DNA of 60,391 bases from Saprospirales bacterium. Lineage in GTDB: Bacteria > Bacteroidota > Bacteroidia > Chitinophagales > JADIYW01. Shown one piece after another: positions 11,019-19,793 of this stretch. The position numbers were made by a program, and so were the translations under genes. The DNA is taken from NCBI GenBank assembly GCA_016711605.1, contig JADJSS010000026.1, positions 1 to 60,391 of the forward strand, in the 5' to 3' direction. The first letter of the stretch is position 1, and the number at the start of each line of letters is the position of its first letter. The notes under the pieces were generated by a model that saw only the letters and a list, made by a program, of their open reading frames with translations, was not told where the DNA came from and made no database searches.

Positions 11019-11985
11019 TAGAATAGATACATTAATAGGTCAAGCAGCAAATGGATGTGATAGTATAGTAACCACAATAACAACATTGTTACCAACTTCA
11101 ACAACAACGGTAAATGCAACAACGTGTATTGCATCAGAAGTAGGAACTAGAATAGATACATTAATAGGTCAAGCTGCAAATGGATGTGATAGTATAGTAA
11201 CCACAATCACAACATTGTTACCAACTTCAACAACAACGGTAAATGCAACAACGTGTATTGCAACAGAAGTAGGAACAAGAATAGATACATTACTAGGACA
11301 AGCAGCAAATGGATGTGATAGTATAGTAACCACAATAACAACATTGTTACCAACGTCAACAACAACGGTAAATGCAACAACGTGTATTGCATCAGAAGTA
11401 GGAACGAAGATAGATACATTAGTAGGACAAGCATCGAATGGATGTGATAGCATAGTAACCACAATCACAACATTGTTACCAACGTCAACAACAACGGTAA
11501 ATGCAACAACGTGTATCGCATCAGAAGTAGGAACAAGAATAGATACATTAATAGGTCAAGCATCAAATGGATGTGATAGTATAGTAACCACAATAACAAC
11601 ATTATTGCCAACATCAACAACAACGGTAAATGCAACAACGTGTATTGCATCAGAAGTAGGAACAAGAATAGATACATTAATAGGTCAAGCATCAAATGGA
11701 TGTGATAGTATAGTAACCACAATCACAACATTGTTACCAACGTCAACAACAACGGTAAATGCAACAACGTGTATCGCATCAGAAGTAGGAACTAGAATAG
11801 ATACATTAATAGGACAAGCATCGAATGGATGTGATAGTATAGTAACCACCATCACTACCTTATTACCAACATCAACAACAACGGTAAATACAACGAGCGT
11901 GATATTCATCAAAAGTAGGTACACTAGATCGATACAATTATTGGTGGAGCAACTTAATGGATGTGATAGTATAATAATAACTATA
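9950..11985 (+). repeat. Tandem 129-bp repeat array (43-residue cysteine module), about 15 copies
   Basis: The period is exactly 129 bp, shown by the word GATAGTATAG at 10032, 10161 and 10290. Each unit encodes 43 residues with two cysteines, one in ATTCIASEVGT and one in NGCDSIVTTITT. Central copies are nearly identical at DNA level. The first (about 9950) and last (about 11890) are clearly diverged, as expected from expansion by unequal exchange. The copy at about 11005-11030 has lost 5 bases and breaks the frame. The copy at about 11893-11970 is scrambled but remains in frame. Confidence 0.95.
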
Positions 11986-12072
11986 ACAACTTTGGTCTTT
12001 ATTGACACTTACGTCCAACCCGTAGTCCAACCCATCATAGGCCACACGAGAGCACCGTCCCCTAGCAAGTGA
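10990..12072 (+). CDS. Giant surface protein, second fragment (129-bp repeats)
   Basis: This frame carries seven further 43-residue repeats after the lesion near 11012. The genuine homologous reading starts at about 11020; the nominal ATG at 10990 belongs to out-of-frame sequence of the previous repeat. Translation is repeat-like to about residue 335 and then turns into non-repeat sequence (YVQPVVQPIIGHTRAPS) in a block that matches neither neighbouring array. It has no signal peptide and no start of its own, so it is a broken piece of the 1068-19783 gene rather than an independent gene. Confidence 0.6.
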   Translation: MQQRVSHRSSRIDTLIGQAANGCDSIVTTITTLLPTSTTTVNATTCIASEVGTRIDTLIGQAANGCDSIVTTITTLLPTSTTTVNATTCIATEVGTRIDTLLGQAANGCDSIVTTITTLLPTSTTTVNATTCIASEVGTKIDTLVGQASNGCDSIVTTITTLLPTSTTTVNATTCIASEVGTRIDTLIGQASNGCDSIVTTITTLLPTSTTTVNATTCIASEVGTRIDTLIGQASNGCDSIVTTITTLLPTSTTTVNATTCIASEVGTRIDTLIGQASNGCDSIVTTITTLLPTSTTTVNTTSVIFIKSRYTRSIQLLVEQLNGCDSIIITITTLVFIDTYVQPVVQPIIGHTRAPSPSK

Positions 12073-12172
12073 CCAGGTTGTGATAGTAGACTCCCCCACA
12101 CCCAGTACGTTATGTCCACTCGTGAATCCCTTTGGACACGAACCAAATCGGCACCACAACAACAGTATGTGA
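12000..12172. other. Scrambled junction between the 129-bp and 540-bp arrays
   Basis: From about 12000 to 12132 the sequence matches neither array and is richer in C and G (runs such as CCCCCACACCCAG). From 12133 (GGACACGAACCAAATCGG) it joins the 540-bp unit, with a missing base at 12170 that creates a TGA at 12170-12172. No frame crosses the block. It may be a mis-joined assembly segment or a real degenerate insertion. Confidence 0.6.
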
Positions 12173-13876
12173 CCGTTAGAAAGCGGCTTTACACCAACAA
12201 GTGGCAGCATCATTAATTGTGGACATAGCAACAACAGTGGCAATGTATACAGTGTAGATAATAATGGATGTGTAACGATTACGAGAAGCAATGTAGTAGG
12301 CTATAACTTAGATACGCTTTGTGTAGTAGTATGTGATGCACAAAACAACTGTGATACAACAACAGTAATCGTAAGCAACACACCAAAACGCGATACAATC
12401 CGCGATACGATCTGTGTAGGATGTACAGTAGATACATGTATCAATGTAGAGCAAGGCATGACGATAACAGATGTTACGGTATTGAACTGTGCAGGCACAC
12501 CATCACATACAACCACTACAGTAACAATCATAGGCAGTTGTGTGAATGTGAGTACCACAGGCACGAGCATCGGCACGGATACAGTATGTATAGTAGCATG
12601 TGATGCAAGCACTGGAATCTGTGACACCACTGTTATCATCACAACGGTTCCACCAACACAAGATACCATTAGAGACACGAACCAAATCGGCACCACAACA
12701 ACAGTATGTGTACCGTTAGAAAGCGGCTTTACACCAACAAGTGGCAGCATCATTAATTGTGGACATAGCAACAACAGTGGCAATGTATACAGTGTAGATA
12801 ATAATGGATGTGTAACGATTACGAGAAGCAATTTAGTTGGCTATAACTTAGATACCATCTGTGTAGTAGTATGTGATGCACAAAACAACTGTGATACAAC
12901 AACAGTAATCGTAAGCAACACACCAAAACGCGATACAATCCGCGATACAATCTGTGTAGGTTGTACAGTAGATACGTGTATCAATGTTGAGCAAGGCATG
13001 ACAATCACGGATGTAACGGTATTGAACTGTGCAGGCACACCATCACATACAACCACTACGGTAACAATCATAGGTAGTTGTGTGAATGTGAGTACCACAG
13101 GCACGAGCATCGGCACGGATACAGTATGTATAGTAGCATGTGATGCAAGCACTGGCATCTGTGACACAACAGTTATTATCACAACGGTACCACCAACACA
13201 AGATACCATTAGAGACACGAACCAAATCGGCACCACAACCACAGTATGTGTACCGTTAGAAGCTGGCTTTACACCAACAACAGGCAGCATCATCAATTGT
13301 GGACATAGCAACAACAGTGGCAATGTGTACAGTGTAGATAATAATGGATGTGTAACAATTACGAGAAGCAATGTAGTTGGCTATAACTTAGATACCATCT
13401 GTGTAGTAGTATGTGATGCACAAAACAACTGTGATACAACAGTTGTAATCGTAAGCAACACACCAAAACGCGATACAATCCGCGATACAATCTGTGTAGG
13501 TTGTACAGTAGATACGTGTATCAATGTAGAACAAGGCATGACGATAACAGATGTAACTGTGTTGAACTGTGCAGGCACACCATCACATACAACCACTACA
13601 GTAACAATCATAGGTAGTTGTGTGAATGTGAGTACGACAGGCACGAGCATCGGCACGGATACAGTATGTATAGTAGCATGTGATGCAAGCACTGGAATCT
13701 GTGATACAACAGTTATCATCACAACCGTACCACCAACACAAGATACCATTAGAGACACGAACCAAATCGGCACCACAACAACAGTATGTGTACCGTTAGA
13801 AGCGGCTTTACACCAACAAGTGGCAGTATCATCAATTGTGGACATAGCAACAACAGTGGCAATGTGTACAGTGTAG
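12173..13876 (+). CDS. Giant surface protein, third fragment (540-bp repeats)
   Basis: The frame is open from 12173, after the TGA at 12170-12172; the first internal ATG is at 12458. It contains about three copies of the 180-residue cysteine-rich unit (INCGHSNNSG, NNGCVTITRSN, DTICVVVCDAQ, VNVSTTGTSIGTD). A one-base deletion at about 13800 (GTTAGAAGCGG where other copies read GTTAGAAAGCGG) turns the last 25 residues into unrelated sequence. It is part of the 1068-19783 gene and has no secretion signal of its own. Confidence 0.6.
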   Translation, partial: PLESGFTPTSGSIINCGHSNNSGNVYSVDNNGCVTITRSNVVGYNLDTLCVVVCDAQNNCDTTTVIVSNTPKRDTIRDTICVGCTVDTCINVEQGMTITDVTVLNCAGTPSHTTTTVTIIGSCVNVSTTGTSIGTDTVCIVACDASTGICDTTVIITTVPPTQDTIRDTNQIGTTTTVCVPLESGFTPTSGSIINCGHSNNSGNVYSVDNNGCVTITRSNLVGYNLDTICVVVCDAQNNCDTTTVIVSNTPKRDTIRDTICVGCTVDTCINVEQGMTITDVTVLNCAGTPSHTTTTVTIIGSCVNVSTTGTSIGTDTVCIVACDASTGICDTTVIITTVPPTQDTIRDTNQIGTTTTVCVPLEAGFTPTTGSIINCGHSNNSGNVYSVDNNGCVTITRSNVVGYNLDTICVVVCDAQNNCDTTVVIVSNTPKRDTIRDTICVGCTVDTCINVEQGMTITDVTVLNCAGTPSHTTTTVTIIGSCVNVSTTGTSIGTDTVCIVACDASTGICDTTVIITTVPPTQDTIRDTNQIGTTTTVCVPLEAALHQQVAVSSIVDIATTVAMCTV

Positions 13877-16423
13877 ATAATAATGGATGTGTAACAATTA
13901 CGAGAAGCAATGTAGTTGGCTATAACTTAGATACGATATGCGTAATAGTATGTGATGCACAAAACAACTGTGATACAACAACAGTAATTGTAAGCAACAC
14001 ACCAAAACGCGATACAATCCGCGATACGATCTGTGTAGGATGTACAGTAGATACGTGTATCAATGTTGAGCAAGGCATGACGATAACAGATGTTACGGTA
14101 TTGAACTGTGCAGGCACACCATCACATACAACCACTACGGTAACAATAGTAGGAAGTTGTGTGAATGTGAGTACCACAGGCACGAGCATCGGCACGGATA
14201 CAGTATGTATAGTAGCATGTGATGCAAGCACTGGAATCTGTGATACCACTGTTATCATCACAACGGTTCCACCAACACAAGATACCATTAGAGACACGAA
14301 CCAAATCGGCACCACAACCACAGTATGTGTACCGTTAGAAAGCGGCTTTACACCAACAAGTGGCACCATCATCAATTGTGGACATAGCAACAACAGTGGC
14401 AATGTATACAGTGTAGATAATAATGGATGTGTAACAATAACGAGAAGCAATATAGTTGGTTATAACTTAGATACGATATGTGTAGTAGTATGTGATGTAC
14501 AAAACAACTGTGATACAACAACAGTAATCGTAAGCAACACACCAAAACGCGATACAATCCGCGATACAATCTGTGTAGGATGTACAGTAGATACGTGTAT
14601 CAATGTAGAGCAAGGCATGACAATAACAGATGTTACAGTATTGAACTGTGCAGGCACACCATCACATACAACCACTACGGTAACAATCATAGGCAGTTGT
14701 GTGAATGTGAGTACCACAGGCACGAGCATCGGCACGGATACAGTATGTATAGTAGCGTGCGATGCAAGCACTGGAATCTGTGATACCACTGTAATCATCA
14801 CAACGGTACCACCAACACAAGATACCATTAGAGACACGAACCAAATCGGAACCACAACAACAGTATGTGTACCGTTAGAATCGGCTTTACACCAACAAGT
14901 GGTAGCATCATCAATTGTGGACATAGCAACAACAGTGGCAATGTATAGTGTAGATAATAATGGATGTGTAACGATAACGAGAAGCAATGTAGTTGGCTAC
15001 AACTTAGATACGCTTTGTGTAGTAGTATGTGATGCACAAAACAACTGTGATACAACAACAGTAATCGTAAGCAACACACCAAAACGCGATACAATCCGCG
15101 ATACAATCTGTGTAGGATGTACAGTAGATACGTGTATCAATGTAGAGCAAGGCATGACGATAACAGATGTTACGGTATTGAACTGTGCAGGCACACCATC
15201 ACATACAACCACTACGGTAACAATCATAGGCAGTTGTGTAAACGTGAGTACGACTGGCACGAGCATCGGCACGGATACAGTATGTATAGTAGCATGTGAT
15301 GCAAGCACTGGAATCTGTGATACCACCGTTATCATAACAACCGTTCCACCAACACAAGATACCATTAGAGACACGAACCAAATCGGCACCACAACAACAG
15401 TATGTGTACCGTTAGAAACAGGCTTTACACCAACAAGTGGCACTATCATCAATTGTGGACATAGCAACAATAGTGGCAATGTATACAGTGTAGATAATAA
15501 TGGATGTGTAACAATAACGAGAAGCAATGTAGTTGGCTATAACTTAGATACCATCTGTGTAGTAGTATGTGATGCACAAAACAACTGTGATACAACAGTT
15601 GTAATCGTAAGCAACACACCAAAAGAGATACGATATTAGATACAATCTGTAGGATGTACAGTAGATACGTGTATCAATGTAGAGCAAGGCATGACGATAA
15701 CAGATGTTACGGTATTGAACTGTGCAGGCACACCATCACATACAACCACTACGGTAACAATAGTAGGAAGTTGTGTAAACGTGAGTACGACAGGCACGAG
15801 CATCGGCACGGATACAGTATGTATAGTAGCGTGCGATGCAAGCACTGGAATCTGTGATACAACAGTTATCATCACAACGGTACCACCAACACAAGATACC
15901 ATTAGAGACACGAACCAAATCGGCACCACAACCACAGTATGTGTACCGTTAGAATCAGGCTTTACACCAACAAGTGGTACCATCATCAATTGTGGACATA
16001 GCAACAACAGTGGCAATGTGTATAGTGTAGATAATAATGGATGTGTAACAATAACGAGAAGCAATGTAGTAGGCTACAACTTAGATACGCTTTGTGTAGT
16101 AGTATGTGATGCACAAAACAACTGTGATACAACAACAGTAATCGTAAGCAACACACCAAAACGCGATACAATCCACGATACAATCTGTGTAGGATGTGCC
16201 AGTAAATGCATGTATCAATGTAGAGCAAGGCATGACGATAACAGATGTTACGGTATTGAACTGTGCAGGCACACCATCACATACAACCACTACGGTAACA
16301 ATCATGGCAGTTGTGTAAACGTGAGTACGACTGGGACGAGCATCGGCACGGATACAGTATGTATAGTAGCATGTGATGCAAGCACTGGAATCTGTGATAC
16401 CACCGTTATTATCACAACGGTTG
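12176..16423 (+). repeat. Tandem 540-bp repeat array (180-residue cysteine-rich unit), about 8 copies
   Basis: The period is 540 bp, seen from TATAACTTAGATAC recurring near 12302, 12842, 13382, 13921 and 14461; deviations of 1-3 bp mark indels. Each unit consists of two related halves of about 90 residues, both starting DTIRDT: half one has NQIGTTTTVCVPLE...NCGHSNNSG, half two has ICVGCTVDTCINVE...LNCAGTPSH. There are about 14 cysteines per 180 residues. Single diverged copies flank the region at about 9530-9790 and 17815-18360. At least seven indels interrupt the array: 13800, 14880, 14945, 15622, 15650, 16196 and 16308. Confidence 0.95.
13786..15639 (+). CDS. Giant surface protein, fourth fragment (540-bp repeats)
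   Basis: Homologous reading starts near 13803, just after the one-base deletion that ends the previous fragment. It holds about three and a half 180-residue units. A compensated pair of indels (one base lost near 14880, two lost near 14945) puts residues LHQQVVASSIVDIATT in the wrong frame before the normal sequence resumes. The fragment ends at a TAG at 15637-15639, created by another deletion near 15622. Confidence 0.6.
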   Translation: MCTVRSGFTPTSGSIINCGHSNNSGNVYSVDNNGCVTITRSNVVGYNLDTICVIVCDAQNNCDTTTVIVSNTPKRDTIRDTICVGCTVDTCINVEQGMTITDVTVLNCAGTPSHTTTTVTIVGSCVNVSTTGTSIGTDTVCIVACDASTGICDTTVIITTVPPTQDTIRDTNQIGTTTTVCVPLESGFTPTSGTIINCGHSNNSGNVYSVDNNGCVTITRSNIVGYNLDTICVVVCDVQNNCDTTTVIVSNTPKRDTIRDTICVGCTVDTCINVEQGMTITDVTVLNCAGTPSHTTTTVTIIGSCVNVSTTGTSIGTDTVCIVACDASTGICDTTVIITTVPPTQDTIRDTNQIGTTTTVCVPLESALHQQVVASSIVDIATTVAMYSVDNNGCVTITRSNVVGYNLDTLCVVVCDAQNNCDTTTVIVSNTPKRDTIRDTICVGCTVDTCINVEQGMTITDVTVLNCAGTPSHTTTTVTIIGSCVNVSTTGTSIGTDTVCIVACDASTGICDTTVIITTVPPTQDTIRDTNQIGTTTTVCVPLETGFTPTSGTIINCGHSNNSGNVYSVDNNGCVTITRSNVVGYNLDTICVVVCDAQNNCDTTVVIVSNTPKEIRY

Positions 16424-17328
16424 AATGTCCTATTAAAGACACAATAACTATTGATACTTCTATTTGTCAAGGTCAAATTGTTATAATTAATGGAAATAAT
16501 TATGATTCAACAGGTATATATTATTCATCAAATAATGATACTTGTCCAATAGTAACAAAATTAAATTTGGTAGTAAACCAAATTTCATCCGTTACCATCA
16601 ACGCAACAACATGTATTGCTGCTAATGCAGGAACGACAATAGATACTTTGGTTGGATCAAATGGTTGCGATAGTATAGTAACAACAATAACAACGTTATT
16701 ACCATCAAGTGCAACAACATTAAATGCAACATCATGCAATCCACAAGATACAGGAACAGTAGTACGCACGTTAACAGCAGCCAATGGATGTGATAGTATA
16801 GTAACAACAATTACTACATTAGCACCATTCTCATCAGTTACTATCAACACAACAACATGTATTGCTGCTAATGCAGGAACGACAATAGATACTTTAGTTG
16901 GATCAAATGGTTGCGATAGTATAGTAACAACAATAACAACGTTATTACCATCAAGTGCATTAACATTAAATGCAACATCATGCAATCCAAATGATACAGG
17001 TACAATAGTACGCACGTTAACAGCAGCCAATGGATGTGATAGTATCGTAACAACAATAACTACGTTAGCACCATTCTCATCCGTTACTATCAATGCAACA
17101 ACATGTAATGCTGCAAATGCAGGAACGACAATAGATACTTTGGTTGGATCAAATGGTTGCGATAGTATAGTAACAACAATAACAACGTTATTACCATCAA
17201 GTGCAACAACATTAAATACAACATCATGCAATCCAAATGATACAGGTACAGTAGTACGCACGTTAACAGCAGCCAATGGATGTGATAGTATCGTAACAAC
17301 AATAACTACATTAGCACCATTCTCATAA
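15640..17328 (+). CDS. Giant surface protein, fifth fragment (540-bp then 246-bp repeats)
   Basis: It is in the same frame as the previous fragment, beyond the TAG at 15637-15639; the first ATG is at 15691. It finishes the 540-bp array, with a second compensated indel pair (+1 near 16196, -1 near 16308) that puts about 37 residues out of frame. It then passes a single diverged module (SICQGQIVIINGNNY) and enters the 246-bp array. A one-base deletion near 17325 (CATAATTACC for CATCAGTTACC) makes a TAA. Confidence 0.6.
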   Translation: MQSVGCTVDTCINVEQGMTITDVTVLNCAGTPSHTTTTVTIVGSCVNVSTTGTSIGTDTVCIVACDASTGICDTTVIITTVPPTQDTIRDTNQIGTTTTVCVPLESGFTPTSGTIINCGHSNNSGNVYSVDNNGCVTITRSNVVGYNLDTLCVVVCDAQNNCDTTTVIVSNTPKRDTIHDTICVGCASKCMYQCRARHDDNRCYGIELCRHTITYNHYGNNHGSCVNVSTTGTSIGTDTVCIVACDASTGICDTTVIITTVECPIKDTITIDTSICQGQIVIINGNNYDSTGIYYSSNNDTCPIVTKLNLVVNQISSVTINATTCIAANAGTTIDTLVGSNGCDSIVTTITTLLPSSATTLNATSCNPQDTGTVVRTLTAANGCDSIVTTITTLAPFSSVTINTTTCIAANAGTTIDTLVGSNGCDSIVTTITTLLPSSALTLNATSCNPNDTGTIVRTLTAANGCDSIVTTITTLAPFSSVTINATTCNAANAGTTIDTLVGSNGCDSIVTTITTLLPSSATTLNTTSCNPNDTGTVVRTLTAANGCDSIVTTITTLAPFS

Positions 17329-17805
17329 TTACCATCAACGCAACAACATGTATTGCTGCTAATGCAGGCACGACAATAGATACTTTAGTTGGATCAAATG
17401 GTTGCGATAGTATAGTAACAACGATAACAACGTTATTGCCATCAAGTGCAATAACATTAAATGCAACATCATGTAATCCAAATGATACAGGTACAATAGT
17501 ACGCACGTTAACAGCAGCCAATGGATGTGATAGTATAGTAACGACAATTACTACATTAGCACCATTCTCATCAGTTACTATCAACACAACAACATGTAAT
17601 GCTGCAAATGCAGGAACGACAATAGATACTTTAGTTGGATCAAATGGTTGCGATAGTATAGTAACAACAATAACAACGTTATTACCATCAAGTGCAACAA
17701 CATTAAATACAACATCATGCAATCCAAATGATACAGGTACAGTAGTACGCACGTTAACAGCAGCCAATGGATGTGATAGTATAGTAACGACAATTACGAG
17801 TTTAA
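16575..17805 (+). repeat. Tandem 246-bp repeat array (82 residues, two modules), 5 copies
   Basis: The period is 246 bp, shown by ATTGCTGCTAATGCAGG at 16615 and 16861. Each 82-residue unit is two alternating modules of about 41 residues, ATTCIAANAGTTIDTLVGS and ATSCNPNDTGTVVRTLTAA, both followed by NGCDSIVTTITTL. The modules are clearly related to the 129-bp unit, so the same ancestral module was amplified twice in one gene with different periods. Confidence 0.93.
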
Positions 17806-18119
17806 TTAATTGCTTTACCGTAGATACCATCAGAGATACAAATCAAATTGGAACATCCATAGTTGTATGTGTTCCTTTAGAACCTAATTTTGAAGTAACT
17901 ACCGGTTCTATCGGTAATTGTGGTTACACAAATCAAAGTGGTAATATTTACACAGTAGACAATAATGGTTGTATTACTATTGTTCGTAGTAATTTGGTTG
18001 GTTACAACCTAGATACAATATGTGTTGTTGTTTGTAATAGTGTAGGGTTGTGTGTGATACAACAAATGTTATACTATCTAACATTCCAAGAACAGATACC
18101 ATTAGAGATACAAACTTAA
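17436..18119 (+). CDS. Giant surface protein, sixth fragment
   Basis: The frame is open from about 17327 and contains the last two 246-bp units. A diverged half-unit of the 540-bp type follows (DTIRDTNQIGTSIVVCVPLE...GNCGYTNQSGN), ending in SVGLCVIQQ. Two extra bases at about 18055 (GGGTTGTGTGTGATAC where GLCDTT is expected) shift the frame into the final fragment. Confidence 0.6.
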   Translation: MPSSAITLNATSCNPNDTGTIVRTLTAANGCDSIVTTITTLAPFSSVTINTTTCNAANAGTTIDTLVGSNGCDSIVTTITTLLPSSATTLNTTSCNPNDTGTVVRTLTAANGCDSIVTTITSLINCFTVDTIRDTNQIGTSIVVCVPLEPNFEVTTGSIGNCGYTNQSGNIYTVDNNGCITIVRSNLVGYNLDTICVVVCNSVGLCVIQQMLYYLTFQEQIPLEIQT

Positions 18120-19783
18120 TTAATACAACTGAAGAGATTTGTGTTGCAATTGAAAATGGAATGATTAATAACACAACAACAATTATTAATTGTGGACATT
18201 CTAATAACAGCGGTAATACTTACACTGTAACCAATAACAATGGTTGTATAACTATAGTTAGAAGTAATTCAGTTGGTTTAAATTTAGATACACTTTGTGT
18301 AGTAGTTTGTAGTGCAAATGGTATTTGTGATACAACAACATTAATTGTTTCTAACACAAGATATTGCGAAGATTTAATTAGAGATACTATTATTAATTGT
18401 ACAACTCCTGTTGGTGGTGGATTGTGCTTGCCGATTAATTTAAACACAATACAACAGTATAATATTTTTGTTGATGGCACAAAAACAGCAACTTCATTTA
18501 GTTCCATCAGTGGTTGCGGAAGTTCAACTAACATTGCTGGTTATAATTTCCAAGATGTTAATTATGTGGATAATGTTCCACATCTTCTTGAACAATTTAG
18601 TTTAGATTCATCACAAACATTTACACCGAACATCAATTTTACTACTTTATCAGATTTAGTAGATTATTTAAACACTATTGATCCTGCTGGAAATTGGTTT
18701 GTTGATGGTTTCTATATCAAACCAGCCAATCCATCAGCGCGTTACAATACAGGTTCTGGTTTTACTTTCTTCTCTTTACAACCTCAAGCAGCTACCTATA
18801 ATGTTAAGTACTTTGATAAAACAATTTACAATGGCTCTGTTATAAAAATTTCAAATGGCTGTCATCAAGTTTTATTAGTAGACACGATTACAGGTTGCAG
18901 AGATTCTGCACAAGTTTGCGTAATTGGTGAATGCGGTTTGATAAAAGATACCATAATCGATACCATTACAATAAAAGATACAATTGTTATTTGTCCAGAA
19001 AAACCAACAGGTAATAATACTATTGTAAAAGCTTGTGATGGAAGTTCAAACGGAATAAGTAATTTCGGAACATGGATAATAGATAATAAAGGTTGTTTGC
19101 AATTTATAGCAGGTGAGATTAAAGGTACCGATACACTATGCGTTAAAGCATGTGATACAATAACCAAAAAATGTATTGAAACAACAATTATAATCACTGT
19201 AGTGGGAATTCCACCAATTGCAATAAACGATACAGCTGTAACAGATCCAAATACACCAGTGGTAATTACTGTATTAAATAATGATATCAAAACAGATGAA
19301 GATCCTTTAGCATTATGCGGTTTATCGACTAGTGAAGTAATCGTTACAAATCCAACTAACGGAACTGTAATAATTAATGCAAATGGTACTATAACGTATA
19401 CACCTAATAATGACTATAAAGGTGTTGATAGTTTCCAATATCAGATCTGTGATCCGGAAGGAAGAGATACAGCATGGGTATACATTACAATTCGCGCTTG
19501 TATTGTTCCAGATGGTATTACACCAAACAACGACGGATTTAACGACTTCTTTGAAATACCATGTTTATTTGAATTAAATGAAGATGGAAATGTTCTACTT
19601 TGTGTATATAACAGATGGGGAACAGAAGTGTATAGAAATACACAGTATGATAACAGATTTAATGGTATTTACCAAGGTCAAGAATTACCAGATGGTACTT
19701 ACTATTATGTTTTAGAATATACCGATAAAAATGGCAATAAAATAAAACAAGCTAGTTTCTTGGTAATCCATAGATCCTTTTAA
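18050..19783 (+). CDS. Giant surface protein, C-terminal part with type B T9SS sorting domain
   Basis: These 577 codons begin MCDTTNVILSN, so the true join with the previous fragment is at about 18055. Another half-unit (NCGHSNNSGNTY) follows, then a non-repeat domain (residues about 105-310) and a cadherin-like/Ig segment with VLNNDIKTDEDP and YTPNNDYKGVDSFQYQ (about 395-475). The end is a gliding motility-associated C-terminal domain (GITPNNDGFNDFF, CVYNRWGTEVYRN, LPDGTYYYVLEYTD). That domain is the type B signal recognised by the T9SS, which places the full product on the cell surface or in the medium. It stops 10 bases before a PorP/SprF gene, the usual partner of type B cargo. Confidence 0.88.
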   Translation: MCDTTNVILSNIPRTDTIRDTNLINTTEEICVAIENGMINNTTTIINCGHSNNSGNTYTVTNNNGCITIVRSNSVGLNLDTLCVVVCSANGICDTTTLIVSNTRYCEDLIRDTIINCTTPVGGGLCLPINLNTIQQYNIFVDGTKTATSFSSISGCGSSTNIAGYNFQDVNYVDNVPHLLEQFSLDSSQTFTPNINFTTLSDLVDYLNTIDPAGNWFVDGFYIKPANPSARYNTGSGFTFFSLQPQAATYNVKYFDKTIYNGSVIKISNGCHQVLLVDTITGCRDSAQVCVIGECGLIKDTIIDTITIKDTIVICPEKPTGNNTIVKACDGSSNGISNFGTWIIDNKGCLQFIAGEIKGTDTLCVKACDTITKKCIETTIIITVVGIPPIAINDTAVTDPNTPVVITVLNNDIKTDEDPLALCGLSTSEVIVTNPTNGTVIINANGTITYTPNNDYKGVDSFQYQICDPEGRDTAWVYITIRACIVPDGITPNNDGFNDFFEIPCLFELNEDGNVLLCVYNRWGTEVYRNTQYDNRFNGIYQGQELPDGTYYYVLEYTDKNGNKIKQASFLVIHRSF

Positions 19784-19793
19784 ATAATAGAGT

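Noticed and set aside
9950..11985. CRISPR array
   Set aside because: Whole 129-bp units are repeated and translated, with no unique spacers and no cas genes nearby. The 21-bp field at 59978-60391 likewise has no spacers.
10068..18050. Long minus-strand open frames through the 129-, 246- and 540-bp arrays
   Set aside because: All periods are multiples of three, so any frame without a stop in one unit stays open. The plus strand carries the signal peptide, cysteine conservation and sorting domain; the minus-strand products are valine/leucine-rich shadows without starts or signals.
11005..18060. Programmed ribosomal frameshifting in the giant gene
   Set aside because: Lesions are of different sizes (-5, -2, -1, +1, +2), at different unit positions, without a shared slippery site or downstream structure, and one block (12000-12172) is unreadable in every frame.
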